Source of the DNA: Symsagittifera roscoffensis
Lineage: Eukaryota > Xenacoelomorpha > Acoela > Convolutidae
Reading direction: 5' to 3'
DNA: 64,000 nt
Assembly (NCBI RefSeq): GCF_963678635.1
Contig: NC_087063.1
Coordinates: 72,683,617 to 72,747,616, forward strand
The notes beneath the pieces are model-generated. The model had not been told where the DNA came from and made no database searches. It saw only the letters and a list, made by a program, of their open reading frames with translations. Positions 52,887 to 61,693 of this stretch are shown piece by piece (position 1 is the stretch's first letter; each line of letters opens with the position of its first letter). The position numbers and the translations under genes were made by a program.

Positions 52887-53960
52887 ATGCACATTGATGT
52901 GTACGCAGATTACTTGAGTGGTATAATCCCACAAACGATTTCTAGAGCATTGAGGGCACTACTCACAAGAGGGGGTAGCAAGTCAGTCCGAGTTGATAAC
53001 AGGTACACAGAAGCTTATGGTCCGCATGAGGTGATGCTAAATATAGATGGGATCAACATCTATACGAAAACAATGATAACATGTGATGAAGATCTAGTAG
53101 GGCAGATGAACGTAGGAAAAGAAGAGTTGAAAGTGAGATCGATTGGACACTGCGCCATGCTTGAGGAAGATGCAATGCACATCAGGACAGAGGCAGATGT
53201 ATCAGCACATGTGCTCGACATAAGTTGCAAGAAGACTCAGTTACGTGGGTTACTTGATACGGGAGCGGTCTTGAGTGTTATACCAATCGAAACTTGGGAA
53301 CGAATGGGCTTCAACAAAAATGATTTGATAGACTCGATAATACGGTTGTCAGCTGCAAACAAAGGGGCGCTGCGGGTGCTGGGCAGAACGCCAATAATAG
53401 CCCTAAATCTGGGGGAACGCAACCTGTGGATGAGCTTTCTTGTGGTAGAAAACCTAGATGAGTCTGACCGATTCATTATAGGCAGAGACTTCATCAGGAA
53501 CTTCGATGTAACGATTGATCTAAACGCAATGTTCAGGACACGGAACCCGGATAGTAGGTACGCAACTAAACCGGTAAATTTAATAATGGCGAATGAGAAC
53601 AAAGCACCGGTATTCTTGAGTAGGAGGGTGAGGCTAAAGGCGAATGAAGCGGCGATCGTAAGCTTGCGAATGAAAAATTACAATGAACTAAGTGACAACA
53701 AGCAAATATGCATAGTCCCAAATCCAAATAGTCAAAGTGCTGCTGTTTTAGGAAGATCCTTCTCGATAACGAAGAGCGTTCTCTGCGTCAGTGTCCTGTT
53801 GAATACTTTTGACATACCAATCACGATACAGAGGGGGAGGAAGCTGAGATATGCTTTACCCGTAAAAACTCGATATGAAATGACTGAAAACCAAAAACAA
53901 AATGAAGTTGAGACGATTGAAGAAAATAAAAGGTTCATCAGGTCTTGTGAAATCACTTAA
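52887..53960 (+). CDS. Aspartic protease region, element D
   Basis: 357 codons. MHIDVYADYL start, then the protease: LLDTGAVLSVIP near residue 123 (catalytic Asp in DTGA), hydrophobic strand GRTPIIALNL, and RFIIGRDFIRNFDVTIDL near residue 196, the second hallmark of retropepsins. This enzyme would cut the Gag-Pol precursor. The C-terminal third (APVFLSRRVRLKANEAAIVSLRM) is a linker typical of gypsy elements that leads to RT. Frame ends 58 bases inside the RT frame. Confidence 0.9.
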   Translation: MHIDVYADYLSGIIPQTISRALRALLTRGGSKSVRVDNRYTEAYGPHEVMLNIDGINIYTKTMITCDEDLVGQMNVGKEELKVRSIGHCAMLEEDAMHIRTEADVSAHVLDISCKKTQLRGLLDTGAVLSVIPIETWERMGFNKNDLIDSIIRLSAANKGALRVLGRTPIIALNLGERNLWMSFLVVENLDESDRFIIGRDFIRNFDVTIDLNAMFRTRNPDSRYATKPVNLIMANENKAPVFLSRRVRLKANEAAIVSLRMKNYNELSDNKQICIVPNPNSQSAAVLGRSFSITKSVLCVSVLLNTFDIPITIQRGRKLRYALPVKTRYEMTENQKQNEVETIEENKRFIRSCEIT

Positions 53961-55734
53961 GTCAGAGACAGACGATGGGCTATCGAGCTGTTCGAATTTT
54001 CCGGAACGGCCCACACTAGATGAAATGCAGAGTGATAAACCGGTCCTACCGGAAATTGAACATTTAAGAGGCAAGATAACGGACGAAGCCATCAAGGACG
54101 TATTAGAGCGGAACGAGGAAGTTTTATCGAGACATAAGGCAGACATCGGGTGTTTTAATTTTGTTGAGCATGAAATAGAACTTGAGGACAAAGCGGTCCC
54201 GCACAGGGAGGAGGCGAGGCGCATGACCCCACACAAATGGGATGCGTGTAGAAAAGAGATCGAAACGCTACTAGAGTATGATATGATAGAACCATCCAAA
54301 TCACCGTGGGCGTGTGGAGTAGTGATGGCCAAAAAGAAAGCCGACCAAAGGAGGTTTTGTTGTGACTTTCGATACCTGATCTCCGTCACGGTGAAGGATG
54401 CCTATCCCATACCTAGGATTGATGAGAGCCTCTCGAAGTTAGGTGATGCAATGTTTTTTACGACTCTTGATTTAGGTTCGGCCTTCTGGCAGGTACCGCT
54501 CAGGAAGCAGGACAGGGACAAGACAGGGTTCGCCTGCGGGTTGGGTCTGTTTGAATGGAAACGGATGCCGTTTGGTCTTTGCAATGCCACCGCCACATTC
54601 CAGCGGTTGATGCCACACGCGCTGATAGGTGTGAAGAAGAAGTACGGCAATCTAGTAATTTGCTATGTGGATGACGTGGTAATAGCGACGCCCAAACTAG
54701 AAGACCACATTGAGAGACTTGACGAGATTTTTGCGTGTATGAAAAGGTCGGTGCTAAAGTGTAAACCATCAAAGTGCGAGATATTAAAGGATTCGATAAA
54801 ATACTTGGGCAGGATGGTGGACAGTCACGGCATCAGACTAGATCCAGATGCAGTAGAAGCAGTTCTAACTTGGAAATCGCCAAAAACGGAACACCAATTG
54901 ATGAGCTTCCTGGGTCTTGCGAATTACTACAGAGAATTCATCAAAGGCTATGCAGACAAGGTATACCCGATGCAACAGTTAATGAGACACAAGGGTAAGA
55001 AGTTCACGTGGAACAACGCAGCAGAAGAGTCATTCCAGAGAATAAAGAAAGAGTTGTGCGAGGCACCAGTACTAGGTATGCCAACAGAGAAAGGGATGTA
55101 CGTGCTGGACACGGATGCGTCGGTAGTAGCGATTTCTGGAATTCCCCATCAGGAACAAGAATGGAACGGGAAAACAGTCTCGAGACCAATAGCGTACGGG
55201 AACAAAGTCTTAAGTGACACGGAAATGAAGTACGGGGCACCGAAAGCAGAGATGATCGCGGTGGTTACCTTTGTCGAGACATATAGAGCATACCTAGGCA
55301 GCGAGCCATTCAAGCTGCGAGTCGACAACAGGGCACTAAGCTGGCTGAAGACGTACTCAATGGACCAAAGTTACATTGGGAGGTGGATAATTCGCCTGGA
55401 TGGGTACAACATGATAATTGAGCATAGAACACGAGACAAACATCAAAACGCTGACAGCTTGAGTAAGAAGACGGAGTTCTACGAGAGACAAGAACAGAGG
55501 GAGGCAGATAGAGCTGAAATCAAGGATGGCTTCTCCTTCATGGATAAGGAAACGTACGACAGTCTTCCACTCACGAGATGGCTAGAAAAATCAGGCAAAC
55601 CAATAGAAGATCACCCCGAATTACCAAAACAACCTCCGGAGAAAAAAAATCTTGAAGAAGAACCGAGGGATGCCAATAGGGATAATACTCAAGTCAAAGA
55701 TTGTGAGGGAGACGCTCAAGGCAAAAGGCTATGA
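53902..55734 (+). CDS. Reverse transcriptase and RNase H, element D
   Basis: 610 codons in one frame. RT: MIEPSKSPWACGVVMAKKK, RFCCDFRYLISVT near 150, TTLDLGSAFWQV, PFGLCNATATFQRLM, CYVDDVVIA near 254 (catalytic YVDD), LGRMVDSHGIRLDPDAV, SFLGLANYYREFI. RNase H begins MYVLDTDASVVAISG near 400, followed by LRVDNRALSWL and HQNADSLSK near 513. The C-terminus carries EKSGKPIEDHPELPKQ. All catalytic boxes are intact. It makes cDNA inside the particle. The frame is shifted from protease and from the next frame, and an A8 run (55645-55652) marks the latter. Confidence 0.96.
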   Translation: MKLRRLKKIKGSSGLVKSLKSETDDGLSSCSNFPERPTLDEMQSDKPVLPEIEHLRGKITDEAIKDVLERNEEVLSRHKADIGCFNFVEHEIELEDKAVPHREEARRMTPHKWDACRKEIETLLEYDMIEPSKSPWACGVVMAKKKADQRRFCCDFRYLISVTVKDAYPIPRIDESLSKLGDAMFFTTLDLGSAFWQVPLRKQDRDKTGFACGLGLFEWKRMPFGLCNATATFQRLMPHALIGVKKKYGNLVICYVDDVVIATPKLEDHIERLDEIFACMKRSVLKCKPSKCEILKDSIKYLGRMVDSHGIRLDPDAVEAVLTWKSPKTEHQLMSFLGLANYYREFIKGYADKVYPMQQLMRHKGKKFTWNNAAEESFQRIKKELCEAPVLGMPTEKGMYVLDTDASVVAISGIPHQEQEWNGKTVSRPIAYGNKVLSDTEMKYGAPKAEMIAVVTFVETYRAYLGSEPFKLRVDNRALSWLKTYSMDQSYIGRWIIRLDGYNMIIEHRTRDKHQNADSLSKKTEFYERQEQREADRAEIKDGFSFMDKETYDSLPLTRWLEKSGKPIEDHPELPKQPPEKKNLEEEPRDANRDNTQVKDCEGDAQGKRL

Positions 55735-56575
55735 TCTTAACCAGGTAGAAACGGGAGATGCACAAATAGATGATGACTTAATGAGGTTACTCGAGAAACT
55801 AGCAGACGATAAACCCGTGATCAAAGAAAAGGGTAGGGAGGAACCGGAGGTCACAATACTGCGAAGGAGCGAGATAGTTAGTGATAAAAACACCTCGAAG
55901 GTGACGAACCCTGATGGGAAAGAAGTCGTGCAGTCACTGGTTGAAAAAATCCCTGACGACATACTTGAACGGACTCGGGTTAGGAAAAAGAAAGTGGCGT
56001 TCAAGGAAGAAGTTGGATATCTGGGACTAGGTCAAGAGTCCGGGGAGTGGTCCACGTCCACGGAGGAAGAGGATACTGAAGAAGGAAATTTGTCCGGGGA
56101 GTGTGAACTATGGGATGGGGACTCGGATGAGAGCAGCGACAATCAGGATAGTATATGCATGATATTGGCGGAGGAGAAGATTAGACACCGCGACAGGGAA
56201 TTACAAACAGATCCATCATCAGGAACGTACAACTTGGAAGTACGAGGAGGTGAAGAACTTGAAAGAATTGCAGTTTCGAGGAAACCATTCAGGGAACTAT
56301 CATGCAACTCAAATGTCAGAACAAATCTGGTGTCAGAAGACGATATGAAGATCGTGAAGAGGATAATATGCGTGAAGCTGAATGATGACATCCACAACCC
56401 TGGGGAAATGAATGGACAGATCATGGCACTAAAGGAACATGTCAAGGCGAGATATAGGCTGTCGGACCTGATAAGAGCCCAAAAAAATGACAAGATGACA
56501 ATAACCTCTCCAAATGGATCCGGACGGGGTCCAAGGAGAAAGGAGAACTCGAAGAAGACAGCTACAAGATCTTGA
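55652..56575 (+). CDS. Linker between RNase H and integrase, element D
   Basis: 307 codons, overlapping RT by 83 bases in the next phase. It contains IGIILKSKIVRETLKAKG, matched by element A on the minus strand. The rest is acidic and low-complexity (STEEEDTEEGN, DGDSDESSDNQDS) with no domain known to me, then VKRIICVKLNDDIHNPGEM. Only the final part before integrase resumes in the integrase phase. Function unknown; gypsy elements often have a variable spacer here. Confidence 0.75.
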   Translation: MKKNRGMPIGIILKSKIVRETLKAKGYDLNQVETGDAQIDDDLMRLLEKLADDKPVIKEKGREEPEVTILRRSEIVSDKNTSKVTNPDGKEVVQSLVEKIPDDILERTRVRKKKVAFKEEVGYLGLGQESGEWSTSTEEEDTEEGNLSGECELWDGDSDESSDNQDSICMILAEEKIRHRDRELQTDPSSGTYNLEVRGGEELERIAVSRKPFRELSCNSNVRTNLVSEDDMKIVKRIICVKLNDDIHNPGEMNGQIMALKEHVKARYRLSDLIRAQKNDKMTITSPNGSGRGPRRKENSKKTATRS

Positions 56576-59037
56576 GCCAGTTCTACAAAGAAAAGAAAGA
56601 TTTACTCTATCACACAGCTGACGGGGTGGTAGCGTGCAAGAGAAAAGATGAGGAGAAGATATTACACATGCACAACCTCATCATATTACCACAATTGTAT
56701 CAGACAGAGGTGTTATTCAGATTGCACGACCAGATGGGGCACCAGGGGATAGACAAGGTGCAACAAAGAATACTTAACAGGTTTGATTGGCCAGGATTGA
56801 GGAAAGCTTGCGAGGGATGGGTGAATGCATGCCTGGCATGCATGCAAGTAAAAGACCCAAGGAAGATAAAATTCCCACTCAAGTCGGTTGAAAGCTCAGA
56901 ATTTAATGAAGTGGTGCAGATACACCATCAAAAGTTCTGCATGACGGAGTCGGGGTATAACCAGATACTGGTTATAATAGACCGCTTCACAAAGTTGGCA
57001 GAAGCGGTGCCGTGTCAAACAGCCTCGGCAGAGGAGACTTGTGACAACCTGATAGCTCATTGGATATCGAGGTTTGGTTGTCCAATGACTTTTCAGTCAG
57101 AAAACGGCAAGGCCTTTGTGGGGGATTTGACCCAAGAATTAATGAAGAGGTCACACATTGCTCAAGCACACTCAACGACTTACCATCCTCAGACCAACAG
57201 GCTGGTAGAGAGACAGAATAGAACGTTGGTGAACATGCTGAGGGTATACTGCTCAAGATACATGACAGACTGGGATAAATATCTGTCTCAAGTCGTAGGG
57301 GCGTACAACAGTACGCAACACTCAACAACGGGCATCAGTCCTTTCATGATGTTGACGGGCAGGGAGAGAGCAATGCCCCTGACATTCTTCTACCCGGAAT
57401 ACGAAGGGAAGAGGACGTCGCCTCAAGCTTACGTGAAAGAAGCAATCAGAAGACAGCAGGAACTAAACGAGCTATGCAGGAGGAACACTGCGCAAGCACA
57501 AATGAGACAGCGCAAGAAATATGATGAAAAGATATTACAGGCGAAGCCATATGAGGTGGGCCAGTATGTGTGGGTTTTCCAGAATGTCATACCGCCCAAA
57601 GGGACAAAGAAACAACTCAAGAAATCGAGAGGACCATTCATGATAACGGAAGTTCATCAACAAGGACGGTTCTACCGCTTGAGTACTGGGCGAGCAGCAC
57701 ATTATGAAAATCTGAAGCCTCATGTCCCATCACCAGAGGACTGGTGTATACCAAAATACATGGAGGGACTTGAGTACCTACTGGTGGAGCCAGCATGTGA
57801 AGTGAACGAAAGAGGCACCAGAGAGAAAAATGATGGCAATGAGAACTTGAGTTTGGATGACAATGAAAAAATAGAAGCGGACTCTGAAGCGGAATCTTTT
57901 GTGGAAGAAGACTGGAACGATCCGGAGCAAGGTGAGGTGCCGAAGTGGACAGAACCAGACTTATCATTACCAGCGGGGACAAGGAGTGGCAATCGCAAAC
58001 GGACAGGCATGAGGTACAACAGGTACGGAGACAATTTCCTGATTGATAAGATACAGCCCGATGACCTAAGCAAAGAGCTACTAAGTGTGGGCGAACTGGC
58101 AGCTGATGATGAATGGCAAATCATCAATGATAATGAACACTACCCACAGGAAGACTACTCGACACCAGAGCGGCAGACGGATTTGGAACAGAGCGAGATA
58201 GAGAGGAGGGAGAATACGAACTTGAGGATATTAGAATGGATGAGCGATGTCAAGAACGGAAGCTACGAAGGACAAAGCATACAACAAGTTGACATATCAG
58301 CGGGAAAGCACATGAAGACGGAAAATCCCCTCTTCGGCTGGACGGCAACAGACAGGCCGCTCGACATTCCGCCAGATAATTCAGACCCAGCATCATCGAC
58401 GGGGACGTCGATAAATATTTTTGTCCGGGGAGTGGGGGTGGGACTTACCCACACCGAAAATTTAATGATAAAGAAACTCAGAGAAGTGAGAGAAACGAGC
58501 GGACTGGAACTGGATGGGGAGGAGGCTGAGCCTACCATAGGACGGAATTTCAAAACGAAGTTTGAAATACCAAACGAATACTCGGAAAACATCCTGATAA
58601 CGGTTAGTGACTTCATTCTGTCAGACAGGACTAGCGCAATCTGTATCACGGCGGACATGAGTTTCAAATCAAGACTGGAGGCCGACTTCAAGAGAGAGTA
58701 CCAGAGCGTGGAGTTTCTGTTTAGACAGAGACCGGGGCTGGGAGGAATGGCTGCGCTTCCACCATCAGTAGCACAAGTCCCAGGCAAATACTTGTGCTTC
58801 CTAGTGACGAGGGTCATTGACAGCAACACGATCGATCCTGAACACGTGATGTTGGCACTAACAAGACTACGAGACTTCATGATTGAAAGAAGGATAACGG
58901 AGGTCTCAATGCCGGTCTATGACCCAAACAGGGGCAAGTTGAGCCCAAGGGAATTATACGCTATCCTACACGTGGTCTTCGCGGAAACGGAGATAATGGT
59001 ACATCTGCACAAGAAATACTACTTGAGCATCGCCTGA
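56527..59037 (+). CDS. Integrase with long tail and macro-like domain, element D
   Basis: Phase open from 56527 or earlier (KGELEEDSYKI before 56572). Zinc motif LHDQMGHQG to NACLACMQV near residues 46-95. Core: VIIDRF (first Asp), FQSENGKAF where the second catalytic Asp is Glu, and VERQNRTL with the catalytic Glu. Then VWVFQNVIPPKGTK, a tail with AETRSGNRK-like basic patch and KYMEGLEYLLVEP, and the conserved GTSINIFVRGVGVG near 610. The last 145 residues are the macro-like domain: ILSDRTSAICITADMSF, RQRPGLGGMAALPP, GKYLCFLVTRV, MLALTRLRDFM, VSMPVYDPNRGKL, HVVFAETEIMVHL. The order of strands is that of TARG1/OARD1-type macrodomains. Its GCG loop is not conserved. Confidence 0.88.
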   Translation, partial: GSKEKGELEEDSYKILSQFYKEKKDLLYHTADGVVACKRKDEEKILHMHNLIILPQLYQTEVLFRLHDQMGHQGIDKVQQRILNRFDWPGLRKACEGWVNACLACMQVKDPRKIKFPLKSVESSEFNEVVQIHHQKFCMTESGYNQILVIIDRFTKLAEAVPCQTASAEETCDNLIAHWISRFGCPMTFQSENGKAFVGDLTQELMKRSHIAQAHSTTYHPQTNRLVERQNRTLVNMLRVYCSRYMTDWDKYLSQVVGAYNSTQHSTTGISPFMMLTGRERAMPLTFFYPEYEGKRTSPQAYVKEAIRRQQELNELCRRNTAQAQMRQRKKYDEKILQAKPYEVGQYVWVFQNVIPPKGTKKQLKKSRGPFMITEVHQQGRFYRLSTGRAAHYENLKPHVPSPEDWCIPKYMEGLEYLLVEPACEVNERGTREKNDGNENLSLDDNEKIEADSEAESFVEEDWNDPEQGEVPKWTEPDLSLPAGTRSGNRKRTGMRYNRYGDNFLIDKIQPDDLSKELLSVGELAADDEWQIINDNEHYPQEDYSTPERQTDLEQSEIERRENTNLRILEWMSDVKNGSYEGQSIQQVDISAGKHMKTENPLFGWTATDRPLDIPPDNSDPASSTGTSINIFVRGVGVGLTHTENLMIKKLREVRETSGLELDGEEAEPTIGRNFKTKFEIPNEYSENILITVSDFILSDRTSAICITADMSFKSRLEADFKREYQSVEFLFRQRPGLGGMAALPPSVAQVPGKYLCFLVTRVIDSNTIDPEHVMLALTRLRDFMIERRITEVSMPVYDPNRGKLSPRELYAILHVVFAETEIMVHLHKKYYLSIA
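58401..58455 (+). promoter_or_regulatory. Candidate central polypurine tract, element D
   Basis: GGGGACGTCGAT, then ATATTTTTGTCCGGGGAGTG and GGGGTGGGAC. Counterpart of 19667-19721 in B; five differences over 55 bases and 25 consecutive identical bases in the purine block. Matches the 3' PPT of B and C in TTGTCCGGGGAGT. Confidence 0.65.
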
Positions 59038-59512
59038 GTCGGGTACATGGGGGTCTCGAGTTGGGTATGAAGGGATCTCAAGTTGGGTATGAAGGGATCT
59101 AAAGTTGGGTATTGGGGCACGGCACATGTAAAAGGATCTTAAAACGCGATTGGCATGACAATTAAATTTTAAATGATTGATGGTGCTAAAACGTAAAATG
59201 AATCTGCATGCTTTTAGAAAACTTCCAATTGAACTATTTTAGTAGAACGAAAAGGAAAAGGTTTTAACTATAGTGGCAGGGGGGTTTTAGGTTAGGAACA
59301 TAGCATGTTAGTCTAAAAATCAAGTGTTATTTTCAGATTGATTTGGTAAAGTCAAATTGACTACCCAACTACACTCAATTGAAAGAAAAGAAGTTCTTGA
59401 ACGAACACACAAGTTGAACAACGCTTCAAGAAATTAATTCTCAAGTACTCAAGTTGGTACGCTAATACTCAAGTTGGTAAGGTAGTTCTCAAGTGGTAAG
59501 GTAATTCACAAG
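59038..59512 (+). repeat. Spacer before ORF2 in element D, with two short repeats
   Basis: At 59050-59115 AGTTGGGTATGAAGGGATCT is repeated three times with variants. At 59442-59525 a CTCAAGTTGGTAAGGTA-type unit of about 20-25 bases is repeated four times imperfectly. The middle is AT-rich. These replace the hairpin cluster of B, so the spacer is not conserved between copies. Confidence 0.8.
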
Positions 59513-59785
59513 TTGGTTAATACTCAAGATCATCTAGTAATTATAGAAATGATAGATCGATTCTGGAAGTCCATGCCATCGGCTCTGAAAAGGCCCACGC
59601 TCGATGATTTATACAGACGCTTGAGGGACCTGGATTATACCCAGGTGGATGAGAGGATGGCAGTGATGCTGAACGCCATCCTTCAGCTAGAAGAACAGCG
59701 TGAATCCAGGGAGTCTGCAACAGAAGCTGTCTTGATGGTCGGCTACACCATTGAGGGAATATACAACCAAGAGCAAACCAGATGA
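59513..59785 (+). CDS. ORF2 N-terminal segment, element D
   Basis: 90 codons from TTG; first ATG at 59550 or so (MIDRF). LDDLYRRLRDLDYTQ and ATEAVLMVGYT match LDEIYQRLIDCDFTR and PTEVVLMLAFG of B. The frame closes at TGA 59783 and continues after a shift. The true start may be CTG/TTG-like or lost. Confidence 0.65.
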   Translation: MVNTQDHLVIIEMIDRFWKSMPSALKRPTLDDLYRRLRDLDYTQVDERMAVMLNAILQLEEQRESRESATEAVLMVGYTIEGIYNQEQTR

Positions 59786-60163
59786 CTGTCCTGGAATGTG
59801 GATGGAGGAAAAAGGGGATTCGACTTGGCAAGGAACCCTGGCTTGGGCAACAACACCGAGTATGGCGCAGGGGAGTTCCCACTACCGATCAGACCATCAG
59901 CAAGATCAGCGGGCCAGAGCACGAGTAAGATGCCGTCGATGGCGCGAGCGCAACAAACGGGAGAAGTGTTTCCGGACCTCAGTACTCTGAAGAGAGAACT
60001 TGAGAGGACACAGAGGGAGAGGAACAAAGCGAACCTCGACCGGGATCAAGCGAAGCTTGAGAGAGATCAGGCGAATCTGGTGAGAGATCAAGCGGTCGTC
60101 AAAAGGACCAAGCGCGGAGGGAACTTGTTATGCTGAAGGCCGAGCATCTACAAGAGCAAAAGG
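59786..60163 (+). pseudogene. ORF2 coiled-coil segment, element D (frameshifted)
   Basis: Coding resembles 59798-60136: after a Ser/Gly-rich linker come heptad-like repeats TLKRELERTQRERNK and RDQAKLERDQANLVRDQ, clearly a coiled coil. B has a coiled coil at the same place (ERDEWKKKYEDLQ). It breaks at about 60120, after which the coil resumes in another phase at 60164. Confidence 0.65.
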
Positions 60164-60700
60164 GTGCGAGAGAATGCCGCGAATTGTGAACAGCTGAAGT
60201 CGGAACTTGAGAGAATCCAGCAACGACAACGCGAGCTCGATATGCAAAAGGGGGTCAGGCCCAAGGAGCGAATGGTTACCGGCTCAAGACCAGAGTCGCG
60301 TATGGAGGTGGATGAAGCTCCCAGATCGAAGGGACGATTTAACCTTGACCGCGCGGCTCAGGAGCATATGAATGAGGGGTTGGAGGTATGGATACCAACT
60401 GAGTCAACGTCCTCCCTGCGTGGCCTAGAGACACAACCGATACGTCCATTGATGGACGTCGCACTGCCTAGGTATACACCGAGTTCAACCCCGAGCGGTA
60501 GTCAGGTGAGCGGCAGCTCTTCATGTCTGAAAGAATTGAACGAGAGGCTACAACTAAGGAATCGTGAGAGTCCAGCAAGAGTGGAGCTACCCCCGACGTG
60601 GAAGGAGCAACCGATCAGGAAAGTGGTAATCTCAAGCTACAAGAAGAACACGGATGGCAGGTACCACAGGCACAATCGCATGGATTGGAGCACGGCTTAA
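60164..60700 (+). CDS. ORF2 coil end and linker, element D
   Basis: 178 codons. NCEQLKSELERIQQRQRELD continues the coiled coil, then a linker rich in Arg, Ser, Pro. KVVISSYKKN is the counterpart of RVVDIRKNLM in B, leading to the SGNH domain. Ends at TAA 60698 within the linker, in a phase different from the next segment. Confidence 0.65.
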   Translation: MRENAANCEQLKSELERIQQRQRELDMQKGVRPKERMVTGSRPESRMEVDEAPRSKGRFNLDRAAQEHMNEGLEVWIPTESTSSLRGLETQPIRPLMDVALPRYTPSSTPSGSQVSGSSSCLKELNERLQLRNRESPARVELPPTWKEQPIRKVVISSYKKNTDGRYHRHNRMDWSTA

Positions 60701-60736
60701 AGAGTCAGGAGGGATTGCTTCCATGACGCAGCTTAG

Positions 60737-61693
60737 GTGGAATACTTCACGCAGCCACGTGTACCAGAAGGTGCGGTCCACCTAACCATAGGGGACAGCC
60801 TGCTGCGGGTGCTGACCCGGATTCAATCACATTGGCAAGCGGGGATCTTAAGTTTCGCTGGAGCTGCGACGCCACAGATGTTGGCAACACTTGAGATGCA
60901 AGGGATGACGAGAGTAAATACGGTGACTCTAATGATCGGGACGAATGACGTGTCCAGGGGGGAGTCCAGGAAGGTAATGAAGCTACATGACAAGATGAGC
61001 TGCATCCTTGAGGAATTGCGGATTCAAATGAATCCTGCCATTCTCACGGTGTGTACCATTCCCTACAAAATGAAGGCGGACCAACACGCGATGGAAATGA
61101 ACACGAAGGTGCAAAACCTGAACGAAATAATCAGGCAAATACATCAAAGGAGTGTCCTTCCCGTTGGATTACTGGACGTAGCCGAGCAGATGGAGCGATC
61201 TGTTTTCCCCTACGATGCATCCTCAGAAGGGATTCACTTTGACAGGCCTAGGGGAGTGGAATGGTTGAATGATGTCTTCCAAAGGCACATAAGCGCGTTG
61301 GAGGCAGAAGTGCTGGAGACGGCCCAATTCACATTCGGGCCACCTCCAAATCCACCTTTCTTTAACTCAAGAACTTTATCCAGTCGCCTGGAAGCGACGG
61401 CCGATTCTAGAGATAGCTCGAGGAGCAGCCGGACCAGATTACCAGGTGCCGCACCAATGGAGGCCGAGGAGGCAACGTCATCAACACCTCAGAGTTCGGT
61501 AGTATCCTCGGTGGTAGTGGTGGAGAGCAAGAGGGTGGAGAGACCGGCGGAGACCAGTCGGTCGAGATATCTGGAGAAGGTAAATGAGCTGGACTTGGAA
61601 GATCTGGAATGCAGGCAAGAGTTGGCGGAAGCTTTGGTCTCGAGTGAGTGTCACATGAAGACTTGGGTAGACACCAGTGCGTGGACTGGCTGA
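60737..61693 (+). CDS. ORF2 SGNH-hydrolase segment, element D
   Basis: 318 codons (no ATG at 60737; phase open from before, first codon GTG). SGNH domain near residues 12-190: HLTIGDSLLRVL (Ser), LSFAGAATPQML (Gly), LMIGTNDVSR (Asn), LTVCTIPYK, SSEGIHFD (His). The Asp three residues before the His in B is Glu here, which might weaken activity. C-terminal low-complexity SSRTRLPGA region, then the frame overlaps the next ORF. Aligned with B through the whole domain. Role likely esterase-like by family; target unknown. Confidence 0.88.
   Translation: MEYFTQPRVPEGAVHLTIGDSLLRVLTRIQSHWQAGILSFAGAATPQMLATLEMQGMTRVNTVTLMIGTNDVSRGESRKVMKLHDKMSCILEELRIQMNPAILTVCTIPYKMKADQHAMEMNTKVQNLNEIIRQIHQRSVLPVGLLDVAEQMERSVFPYDASSEGIHFDRPRGVEWLNDVFQRHISALEAEVLETAQFTFGPPPNPPFFNSRTLSSRLEATADSRDSSRSSRTRLPGAAPMEAEEATSSTPQSSVVSSVVVVESKRVERPAETSRSRYLEKVNELDLEDLECRQELAEALVSSECHMKTWVDTSAWTG

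Larger units (their letters stand above)
51599..53043 (+). repeat. Internal tandem duplication at the gag-protease boundary, element D
   Basis: The sequence 51599-52329 is repeated at 52330-53043 with about 10 percent differences. Both contain the second zinc knuckle, HPKHKL, the KTVKAV segment, EINYEKAA, and end at DNRYTEAYGPHEVML. The second knuckle in copy 2 is ruined by a TAG (FCN stop EGNF). Offset falls from 731 to about 714 by small indels. Copy 2 leads into the intact protease frame. Confidence 0.92.
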
